Shown one piece after another: positions 1 to 8,774 of a stretch of 64,000 nt of DNA; positions within the stretch are counted from its first letter, which is position 1, and each line of letters opens with the position of its first letter. Source of the DNA: Coprinopsis marcescibilis (taxonomy: Eukaryota > Basidiomycota > Agaricomycetes > Agaricales > Psathyrellaceae); contig ML210325.1 in assembly GCA_004369085.1 (NCBI GenBank), positions 1-64,000 on the forward strand. The letters run 5' to 3'. Below the pieces are notes generated by a model. It saw only the letters and a program-made list of their open reading frames with translations. It was not told the DNA's origin and searched no databases. A program made the translations under genes and the position numbers.

Positions 1-5
1 AAAGG

Positions 6-91
6 CTACACCTATTGAAAGGTGCTCTCTATCTACACCTATCGAAAGGTGCTTCCTTGGAATCCTTACGCCTGTGGAAAGGTTATCCCTT
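6..91. repeat. three degenerate tandem copies of a ~30-bp unit
   Basis: Three consecutive units begin near 6, 33 and 65. They share a core reading roughly CTACACCTATYGAAAGGTGC, and the third copy is the most diverged. The array may extend left of the window. No function is evident. Confidence 0.6.
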
Positions 92-718
92 GCTCCCAGT
101 GACTTGTGAGTGATTTAAATATGTCATTGGCCCGCCACGGTCGTTTTTGGGTTCAGCCATCAACGGTCACCCGCCGCTGTCTGGGACCGCTTGCGGTCCG
201 TTGGGGGCTAGCCGTCTGGCGGTCTCCCTTCACCCCACGACCTGGAGATTGGCTCGAGTCTCCTACCGGAGCCTCTCCACCCCCACACTCGCCACACAAG
301 TGTGTTTGGGTGCACATTATATTTGTTATTCTTGCTCACAACTCAACACGGGCAAGGAACGGAAAGGGCAAGAGTATAGGTGGATCTGGGTCTGGGTAGG
401 GAAAAAATGGTAAAGCGGGAGGAGGCGATGTTGGATCACGTTTCTCCAAAGCCGTCGATATATTGTACTCCTCAGAGAGGATTGGATCCCAGGGATCTAG
501 GTATCTGCCTTCGGAAGCCGATTGGTGAGTGTCTGGCGAAGTTGTTGGACAAAGCCATGGGAAGCAACAAGGTCCAACAACGACCTCGGTAGCGGAAACG
601 GCTTGCCAGCGTCGGGGGCAGACTCAAGGCAGGCAGAATCAGTGTCGTTGCTGACGTTGCTTCAAGCTCGTTGTATAGAGATTTCTTGTAGACCCTTATG
701 AACGGTAAACGCAGGATT
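92..718. other. no gene recognised; one perfect hairpin
   Basis: The open frames here are short, overlap on both strands and resemble nothing I know. A perfect 7-bp inverted repeat with a 2-base loop lies at 184-199 (GGACCGC..GCGGTCC). Otherwise I see nothing. Confidence 0.5.
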
Positions 719-1292
719 TCAATTTGAATTTTGACTAGATTTGCTAGTACGGAATGGCTCACCCGAGTACTTTGACGTGAGATACTGGGACCAGACCTTC
801 CGAACTATCTTTGTTCGTACAACGCAGCCATCCTGGACATACCATGTCTCGACAGATAACCAAGTCTCCTCGATTAACCTCCAGTCTACTTCATAAGTGC
901 ACACCTGCATATCTCCGGACCAAGGATGCTCAACGACAAGGAAAGCACCAGGGTGTTCATTCAAGAATCCACCCCCACGAAGCTTATAAACGAGGTGCAG
1001 AACTGAGCCGGGGCCAATTCCATAATGTTTTAAAGTTCGACCCCTCACGAGTTGCTTCCCTTGCCAAACGAATCTTTGTAGATCTGTACCGTTCGGTAAG
1101 AGCGCCGGCAGAATACTTTGCATATTCTTTCGACTCACCTGGGGCAACCTCTCCTCGCAGCCACAAGAACACTTGTACGTCCGACACATCCAATGTTTCG
1201 TCAACCCTCACATTGTGTGTAGCGCCGGTCAACGTCTTTACTTGGATGTCGTAGCGGCCCATGTACCTCTCCATGCTTGCGCCATTCGCCAT
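719..1292 (-). CDS. ubiquitin-like protein with a C-terminal extension
   Basis: Two exons, 1292-1139 and 1083-719, are joined by a 55-nt intron (GTGAGT..ACAG). The splice exactly restores a ubiquitin fold, giving about 172 residues. Visible ubiquitin features are the VKTLTG first strand, a VAPDLQRFVWQGKQL stretch matching the human GIPPDQQRLIFAGKQL region, GRTL, and LHLVYKLRGG at the fold end. The Lys48 equivalent is kept; the Ile44 position is Val and Lys63 is Pro. About 73 residues rich in Trp and charged residues follow the Gly-Gly, unlike plain ubiquitin. It could be a diverged ubiquitin-extension protein or a standalone UBL protein; whether the tail is cleaved is unknown. Three in-frame ATGs (1292, 1274, 1262) are possible starts; the last gives the most ubiquitin-like N-terminus. 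Confidence 0.8.
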
Positions 1293-2448
1293 TCGAAGGG
1301 AAAGACGTAGTGTAGATCCGTTTTCGATACCATAGTCTCCGATTCGTCTGTTGTTATCAGAAAGAAGTGTGTCTTGATGATGTATCTGCAGAAACTCTAG
1401 ATCCCATTGGTGAGGTCCCGTCTATTCCCCAGAGTAGATGGGAGTACTACCTACCATATGAGCATTTTATCTTATCTTGCACGATATATCGAAGGTCCTG
1501 CACTTTTATTTCTTTGTTCATGTTTAAGGTGAGCAGGTTCGCATTGTCCATCGGGGGTTTGACGAAGATTAGGATCCCTAGATAGACACTATGTAGTTTC
1601 AAGAAACCCTTGCGCTTTATGTTTGATGACGGGATAAGACCTATACACCAGTGGAGCCAGCCTCCCAGTTTCGAAGAAGGTGGTTTACCGACCTAGAGGA
1701 ACATCAGACATTTGTACGATCTACTAGTCGAGTAGGTTGCGCTCGGTGTCTCGCAAAAGTGAAGCAAAGATGCAAGAAAGGGCTTCTGAGGGACAGCGCC
1801 CGTAGTCCTGTACGTATATCCCGTGCAAAAGACATGAGGCTGCCTTGGGATCCATATCAAAGGGAAGCTCCGGCCCTGAACAGACAGACGCCGGCGCATT
1901 CAAATTTCGAGTTCCGGGATTCTGTTGCCACTTGCCAGAGTTTGTAAATCACGCTCGGATTATCAAATAACCATGAATCGGGCTGCTTGCAGACAAGATA
2001 ATGCTGTCATCTTCCCGAGCAGAATGGCGAGCTGACAATCGACTTTGAAGCTCGAGAGAACACCTGGTCTCGCGCAATTCGTTGGAAGAGTAACTTGAAA
2101 CGTGCCGGGGATGTCGGCGAATCAAAGGTCCAACGACGATACAGGGTGCTCTGGCTTTGCGGATTTGGGGGCGTTTCCCCGCCCTGTGTAACACGACTTA
2201 GCCAATTCGACGCAATTTAACGCCCTTGATTCTGAATGAAAACTATCTGTAGGAACGCCTAAACCTGCCTAAACTTCCGTGCAAGCACGAAGAAATTGAA
2301 ATTGAATATTCCAACCCGCCGGGCCGAGGGGGTACGTACCTGGGTTAGGGTCACACTCATCATCGTCACTCATGTTCACGGTGACCACAGCCTGAACAGC
2401 AACCATTAGTTCAAGTTAACATGGCGCGGAGAGGTCCTCAGTGACACT
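1293..2448. other. no gene recognised
   Basis: The small overlapping open frames at 1651-1947 (+) and 1949-2194 (-) show no recognisable motif or splice structure. The region contains the promoter of the minus-strand ubiquitin-like gene. I see nothing else. Confidence 0.4.
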
Positions 2449-2825
2449 ATGCCTGAAGTACCATCGAATCCTTTACATCCCCCCGTATACAACGATTATC
2501 AGCGCCCTCATTCCCTTCATTCTGGTACGGAGGTCTGCAGACGATGGCACCCCAAAATCACTGGAGCGCGATTGTTCATCGTCGTCTCGGCAATTGCGCT
2601 TGGTACCGCAAAGGCAGTGCTTACAGCTCAGAGCAGTATAGTAGCGCCAATTGCCATCGAGTGGGTCACCGGAGTGGCTGTATTCCTAATGTGAGGATGC
2701 TGGCGCATATGGCGCTGATTTTTCACTAATCTATTCGTAGCTCTTTTATGTTTGGTAGGCTTGAAACAAAGAGAGAGCCACACCCTACTTGGCTCTTTAA
2801 GTACGACTTAATGGGCGTGATTTGA
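2449..2825 (+). CDS. truncated tandem copy of a fungal membrane protein gene
   Basis: Exons 2449-2690 and 2741-2825 (intron GTGAGG..CGTAG) encode 108 residues. The protein parallels the first two exons of the next gene: a PPxY-containing N-terminus, then GTAKAVLTAQSS, IEWVTGV and TWLFKYD, which match GTAKAATAFLG, LEWVLGV and PWLFEKN downstream. The intron sits at the same place and phase in both. It stops after the first membrane segments, where the neighbour continues for four-fold more transmembrane sequence. Only 6 bases separate its stop from the next ATG. It is best read as a partial tandem duplicate; whether a short product is made is unknown. Family not recognised. Confidence 0.6.
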
Positions 2826-2831
2826 GCCTTG

Positions 2832-3883
2832 ATGAAGATATGCTCGCTGTCACCTCCCCAGTACCAGTTGGATGAGCGAGATATGAATCTCCTCGATCGA
2901 CCCAGACAGGCACACATGACTGGGCACCGACTGATTGTCACCCTTTGTATTGTGGGGTTCGGAACAGCAAAAGCTGCCACAGCGTTCCTCGGATATGGGA
3001 CCGAGCCGACGGTGCTTGAATGGGTGCTCGGAGTGCTCATTACTGTGAGGTGCGTGCGTTGTCGTCGTGGAGAACGAGCAAATCACTGTGATTTGTTACT
3101 AAACACTACCACATATCCCCCAATGCAGTCTTTACTTGCTTGGATTATATGAAGAGAGCCCGTCAATGGTAATGCCGTGGTTATTCGAAAAGAATTACTC
3201 AGAGGATAGTACGTATCTTCCATACTCCTTGCCAGACTCTGCCAACTAACTTGATTAATGAATAGCCAAATTTGGAGCTGGGTTGTTCTACTTTGTTGGC
3301 ATGGCCGCTGCAGTTGTCTACGGGGTAGTCTTTCCCAGCGCTGAGTTTATCTCAACGGTATATCATCGCGATGGGATTACCATGGTTGCGCCCATGCTCT
3401 GGGCTATTTCTGGTGCCGGTTCAATAGCTTTACTGGCTTTGATATATTTCGCTTCGTGGTTACCGCGCACGTCGCATAATCGCATCTCCTCCTTCCACGA
3501 CTGGCCGCCAACACGACTGCGTAAGTCCATCAATGACCTCTGATTCTTGTACTATTTTCCGTACTAAAAGCACTTTGTACCCTTTTTTACACCTAGTTGT
3601 CCGAGCACGAAGATGGCTCGCTATCTTTCTGAGACTCTTGCTTGCTGTAACTGCTACCCTCCTCTTCCTAGCCTCGGCCATTACATGTGTCGAAGTGGTG
3701 TATGTGCCTTGGTATGTACGCGACACAATGGGGTGGTACTGGGCGCTCTTGTTAGGTTTGGCATGCATTGGGGGAGGCGCCAGTTTTCAGTACTACCACC
3801 TCATGGGGTTGAAATATGCCGCTTTTGACAAAGACTTTCGGATATATGTGCAGGGATGTTTATCTTTAGATGGGGCCAGATGA
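2832..3883 (+). CDS. multi-pass membrane protein, family not recognised
   Basis: Four exons, 2832-3049, 3129-3208, 3266-3520 and 3597-3883, keep one frame across three short introns and give 279 residues. Hydrophobic segments occur around residues 36-75, 110-125, 145-170 and 195-255, consistent with several transmembrane helices, with short Arg-rich loops (RARRW) between. No catalytic motif is visible. The start is the first ATG just after the truncated upstream copy. The pattern resembles lineage-specific mushroom membrane proteins of unknown role; no function is inferred. Exon agreement with the upstream fragment supports the model. Confidence 0.65.
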
Positions 3884-4129
3884 TGCTGACAATCGATATA
3901 TTGATGCTTTTATTCGCTATGTGATCGTCGAGGGAAGTAAAGCTGAAGACGCTATAGTAGCGGGTCTTGCACATTATGACGCGTGGCTAACTACATACAT
4001 ACATACGGAAACAGGCAGCGAATACCTTTGCGAGTCAAGTTCATCCAGTGTGGTTCTTGCGCTAGGTCTCGCAAAGGTGACAGGTCCGATCGCTGATAGT
4101 CTGTGACCATGGCGAGTTTATTAGGCAAG
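3884..4129. other. short gap, no gene recognised
   Basis: A 78-residue open frame at 3870-4106 overlaps the 3' end of the membrane gene in another frame and shows no known motif. I regard it as chance. Confidence 0.4.
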
Positions 4130-4230
4130 ACCTTGGTATGTACTGTCTCGTGTCAGTGTCTTACCGTCGGCGCTCACTTCAGGTAAAAAGCCTTTGGTGA
4201 CGGCCGTGACTAGACACTGGCATGTCTCGA
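4130..4230 (-). pseudogene. relic of exon 2 of a Rho-type GTPase gene
   Basis: On the minus strand the stretch reads CLVTAVTKGFLPE followed by a splice donor at 4177. This matches CLVTAFTKGFFPE of exon 2 in the Rho-like gene at 30221-30180, and the start of the following intron also matches (GACGGTAAGACA). One extra codon (CAG) interrupts the copy. No other Rho exons are present nearby, so this is an exon fossil left by a segmental duplication. Confidence 0.75.
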
Positions 4231-4289
4231 AGTCATGAGGGTTGTAACGGTGCCAGATTTGCCAGGATCTGGAGCGGATTCTTGCTTGC

Positions 4290-4540
4290 CTCCAAGGGTG
4301 TAACCGTGAAGTAATAGCAAGCCTGGCAAATATGGCGCATAGCCACAAGCGCCGACCAAACTATGTCAGGTTTAGGTTCGGAACGAGCGTTGTTTCGGTC
4401 CGGCCGCGTCCGGACACCAGACCGCCCATAAGCGGTAATTGTTTGGGAAACAAACAAGTTTGGCCTAGCCAAACATCGAAAAGGGGCCTGGCACGAACCA
4501 CCTAGTATCTTTGGATTTGAGCTTGAGAGCTAGAGCTACT
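4290..4540. repeat. intergenic segment duplicated at about 30,770-30,905
   Basis: Blocks such as GGTGTRACCGTGAAG, GGCAAATATG and CTTTGGATTTGA..GAGCTAGAGCT occur in the same order in both places, with insertions in this copy. It lies next to the Rho exon relic here and upstream of the third Rho gene there, which supports a single duplicated block. Confidence 0.65.
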
Positions 4541-4668
4541 GTAGTAACTGAGCGCTGCTCAGTCTATCTGTATAATGCTCGCGCAAATGTTTCAAAACAG
4601 GACCGAGGAAAGACATAAGGAGTATCTGTGCTGTTACTAAGTCTTGGCTATTTCATGATATTTACTTG

Positions 4669-6891
4669 CTACCAGCCCTCATTCTGTGAGACCCATTCCA
4701 CTTGCGCAACCAGGTTTGAAGTGCCCGCAGCTGTAACTTGTCATCCATTTGAATACATGGGGTATTGTGTATGCACTTACGGATCTTCGATAGGCAGTTT
4801 TTTGCAGCGGTGTTTACAAGCACGGTCTTCAACGCAGCTGGGCTCAATGCTCCATGCTTGACAAGGAGATGGGCGACAACACCAGTAACCAGGGATGAGG
4901 CCTATTCGTGATATTAGTCGATATTGTATGTTGAGAAAACCATCTACTATACCGCATTCGTCGAAAATATGAAGGAATAGGCCTGCGTTTAAGGTCAGTG
5001 ATGCAAGTAGCCCGACAGCGGTGGGTAGGATATCTTACCGTTGTATATGTGCTGTCTATGGTATTTACTGCTCCTGCTACACCCGCACCAGGCGCAAAGA
5101 TATCAACACCTGCACCGTAATTTGACCAGAGAGTCACGGTTTCCAATATATCAGTCCCACCGACTGTGATTACGGACGGTACACGTGCGGGAGAGGGTGT
5201 TGCAGATTTCGCAACATCTTCGCCATCATCGCCTGCACCAACCTTGAGATGAAGATATGAGTTACACCTTGAGATAACCCAGGCTGGATTCATACGCACT
5301 ACGACGTGGATCCCTGCATTTACAAGCTATACAGATCGGTTAGCTGACCGTCATCTGGCTCGGGACAAATTAATTCACGCACATTTTCCACAGCGTTGTC
5401 CAGAGGGACGGAAGCAGCATATCCTGAGTTCCTGGTGCTAATATGTACCACAGAGGGCCGGTTTGGCTTCACGTTCTTGGAAATCCAATCCAAACCTGAG
5501 ATCCTAAAAGAAGATCATTATTTCCAGGCACTAGCAGCTGCCTTCAATCACAGTATGTCAGACACTTACAATTGAGCGACAGTTCCGTGTCTGACAATCA
5601 GGGTGAGTAGATAAGACCATGAGGCGTGCGACATTTGATACTGTATGGCACACACCTTTTATCCAGCTCATCGTTGTAGGAGACAATAACCGAGATGACG
5701 TTCGCATTCTGGGTTGGCCGTCGTCAATCATCGAAGTGAGGTTTCAATATATAATATATTTACCGTGGCAAACCCCCATCTAGCGCCGGCCGCAACAGAG
5801 CTTTGATTGAGAATACCCACTGGAATTAGTACTCTAAAAACTCAAGAGGGGGTCGAGCAAGGCAGCTTACGCAGCATGAGTTCCCGCAAGAATGGGAGAA
5901 CTGCTCTCCTTCCCGCTGAGATGGGCCGTCAGTGGTGCAACGCGAGTCAAATAGTGACTCAGGGATGCTTACGGCTCATACGTGTTAACCCCAACTCGAA
6001 CACGACCACGTAAGTCATTCTTTCGAGGGAGATGAGTTTGGCGTTCGGGATCAGAAGAATTCTGAACCCTTACATGGTTCTCCCAAATTCCCGAATCTGA
6101 ACATTGTAACGATTAGGATTATTTTTTGACCGTGTGTCAATACCGTGAGCGCAACATACCGACGATGTAGATGTCAACGCCGTTTCCAGCAGTGTCATTG
6201 TCATACCGAGTCCAGACTCCAACCCAGCTGCGAAATAATGGTCAGTAGTCTAGTCATCGCTACTATCCAATGGAGCGGGATTACTGACTGAAAGCTACTT
6301 CCAATGGACGAGTACGCATCGCATCTTCCGCCATTGGCTACTCGCCCCAGTGCCCAAGACCCATCTGTTCTGAATGGTGGTTTAGGCAAGGTTTAAACAA
6401 GGGCTCGTATTGCGAGGGACGCTCTCTCACCTGGTTATGATTTTGCGCGCAGCGGAGATATCATCCCCGTTGCCAGGAACAGGTTGAGCCTGTCGGCGAT
6501 CTTCCTCGGGAATGACGGGACGTTGGCTAGGGCTGGGCTGCGAGTTAATTATGTGCCCATCTTCTGCTACGCTAAGCACGTCGTTGGAGGATTGGAGAAG
6601 AGCCATAGCTTCTTCATCAATGGTAGCTGGATAACGTGTTAGTACACGCGTAATAATGACAGAGGGGCACTGACCTGCAAATCCGTTGATCACATCCCAC
6701 TCGACGAGTCCGTCGGCGGAGAGCTGAAGAGAGTGTAGAAAGTCTTTCCTTGATACACCTGGCTTAAGCTCGACGATGTATTTGCCGGTAGTAGCTCCGT
6801 TGTACGACTGCAGTCGATGCAAAGTGGAAGGCAATGCAACAATCGACGGGAGTAACAGAGAGAGAGCAGCAAAGTGTTTAATCAGGTGCAT
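4669..6891 (-). CDS. subtilase (S8)-like secreted protein, catalytic Ser replaced
   Basis: Fifteen exons join in phase into 433 codons: 6891-6675, 6626-6431, 6369-6289, 6227-6160, 6096-6074, 6019-5973, 5915-5871, 5800-5764, 5708-5656, 5503-5383, 5326-5300, 5242-5039, 4982-4953, 4901-4781, 4700-4669. The product has a signal peptide (MHLIKHFAALSLLLPSIVA), an I9-type propeptide (GKYIVELKPGVS, INGFA) and a proteinase K-type S8 domain (SWALGR, DSG, GTH, SVITVGGTD, SNYGAGVDIFAPG). The Asp (DSG) and His (GTH) positions are kept. The oxyanion Asn of AGN is Asp (GAGDD), and the GTSMA serine motif reads STNAA, so the nucleophile aligns with Asn. The protein should therefore be an inactive pseudo-peptidase, although the frame is fully open. 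A nonsense-damaged relative lies at 14,976-15,973. Small exons (23-53 nt) make individual boundaries less certain. Confidence 0.75.
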
Positions 6892-7690
6892 GGTGAGTAA
6901 GGACGATGTAGCGAACGTTTGATAGAGCAGTTTTCCTCACAGTGAATGTTCTCCTTTTATTAAGGAGAGAGCTCTTGAGTTGCTCCGAGACCTTTCCGCT
7001 GCGTGAGCTGCTCCAGCCGGGTAAGGAACACACCAGGCGACACCCGCCTCCATCAACTGATATTTACTGGGCTTTTGGGGTTCTTTCTTACAAAACAGAA
7101 TACTCTGAGTGAAATGAGAGTGATTAATCTGCGACGATTATCCCTATCGGCAAACGGAACTCTTCAGAGCGTATGAAAGTTTGTCCTTGTTGAGCACAAT
7201 GGGCCGCTATTTATAGAATTTCATCTCTGGGACAATTGCGATTTATGGCACGCGTGGGTCTGCTATAGGTTGACAGACGAGATTCTGCCCGAGTTGGCCA
7301 CAATGAGCGTCCACACAGACGGTCAGACCCAGACCAACCCCAAACTGGAAGCGTTCCGGGAGGCCGCCCCCGGCTATAATAAGCACTCCATTAGCGCCTA
7401 TGTGCGCTCGCGTATATTGTACAGTGTGCAGTCTTTAAGACGTGCGCCGAGGAGTGTGGAACTCACCCTTTGTGTAGCGCACAATTGCCTAGTGGTCGAG
7501 ACTCGAGTGACAAATAGGCGCCCAGATATTATCAAACGATGATGAATACATGTAAAGTGGAAAGTGATGAGAAGTAAACGGAGAAGCAGTACCAAGGATG
7601 GAGAGTCAGTCGAAAAGGACGAGATGCTTGGCGGTGTCGACCCGTGCTGGCGGACAATCGGCAATCGGATGTCACCACCCTTGGGGAGGA
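6892..7690. other. no gene recognised
   Basis: This is the upstream region of the subtilase-like gene. A 90-residue open frame at 7270-7542 (+) has no recognisable motif. Nothing else is seen. Confidence 0.4.
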
Positions 7691-7778
7691 CCTAGGGTTT
7701 GTGAACGTCTGTTGCAATAGCCGCGTTGTGAAGATAGCGCCGCACAATTAGATATACATGGATACTTTTTTTGGGCAA

Positions 7779-7950
7779 CCAATCCTTGCTTGGACCCTTG
7801 CTGCGCGTATCACAACAGCATCTCACCACAGTGGTGGGCAACAGGCACGCACCATGGTCTGAACGAAGTCCCGCCCGTTTGAGTGCGCTTGCCCGCATGT
7901 GGTGGTACTAGCGTTGATACCACCCCACTGCTCTTTAAAAATATATAAAG
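7779..7950 (+). promoter_or_regulatory. promoter with CCAAT and TATA boxes, shared with copy B
   Basis: A CCAAT box lies at about 7779-7783 and a TATA-like ATATATAAAG at 7941-7950, about 130 bases before the ATG at 8078. The whole segment is conserved at about 30,960-31,283, but there the TATA position reads ATCCATAAAG, so the two copies may differ in promoter strength. Confidence 0.55.
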
Positions 7951-8077
7951 GTGGGGTTGGTTCGGTTAGGATTGTTATCTCGCAGCTCCATCCCACCCCA
8001 ACAAAGATTCTTGACTTACAAGCTTCTTTAATTATTATCTCCAACCCATCCGCCTAGCCAACTATTCAAAGCTCGTC

Positions 8078-8477
8078 ATGTCCAACACAACGCACCCTAC
8101 CAGGCAAGCATCTCCTTCTGCCGACGCCAAGGAATCCCACCGTGACACAGACATAATGCAAAAGGTCAGTTTCAATTGTTCGCCCTGCCTCTTTGTACAG
8201 CATATTTATAATGTTACTTTGTCATCCTTAGTTCTACGACAATCTGAAAGCAGAGCTCGATGTACCGGGGGGAGATTACTCCATGGACATCATCCTCGAG
8301 GAAATCCGCAGCGACCCTGCATACAATATACAGCTTACTTCGGAGGATGAAGTCGAGTGGCAGGCCATGCTAGCCATGAACGTTGCGGATCACGCCGGCG
8401 ACCGTACCTCCACCCCTCATCATGATGCAGCGCACCCCCCTTCCAACGCAAATGCCTGGACTGCAATTAATAAGTGA
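8078..8477 (+). CDS. small acidic protein of unknown function, copy A (truncated)
   Basis: Exons 8078-8164 and 8232-8477 give 110 residues; the phase-0 intron (GTCAGT..CTTAG) is at the same place as in copy B. Residues 30-60 are nearly identical to copy B (FYDNLKAELDVPG, SMD, ILEEIR, QLT). No signal peptide or known domain is visible. The TGA stop after AINK aligns with a Cys codon (TGC) of copy B, and nucleotide similarity continues past it. Copy A has therefore probably lost about 40 C-terminal residues, including a Cys cluster. Function unknown. It faces the ferric reductase gene convergently, about 300 bases away. Confidence 0.75.
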
Positions 8478-8774
8478 AACTTCACCTGCGAAGCAGACAC
8501 TCTTGACATCGTGTTGACTATCATTCCGCAGCCAAAGATAAGATAGACTTGATCGATATCACCGTGAACCTTTGTTATTGCTGCACCTACCATTTAATTA
8601 TCATTTCACTGTACCCTAACACCATGTGACAGAGTACATATCCCTAAAGTAAAGAACTTGAAAATGAATAAAAGAGAAATACACAACACCAATATTTTAA
8701 GTAGATGAGCGGCATTCAACGAAACCGACTGTCAAACATTTCAAACATTTACCTCGCTTGACAAACCTCAGACT

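Noticed and set aside
811..1254. 147-codon frame antisense to the ubiquitin-like gene
   Set aside because: The minus strand restores a ubiquitin fold exactly on splicing, so the plus frame is a shadow.
7270..7542. 90-codon frame upstream of the duplicated block
   Set aside because: Starts from a non-ATG triplet or a late ATG, has no partner in the second duplicate and no motif.
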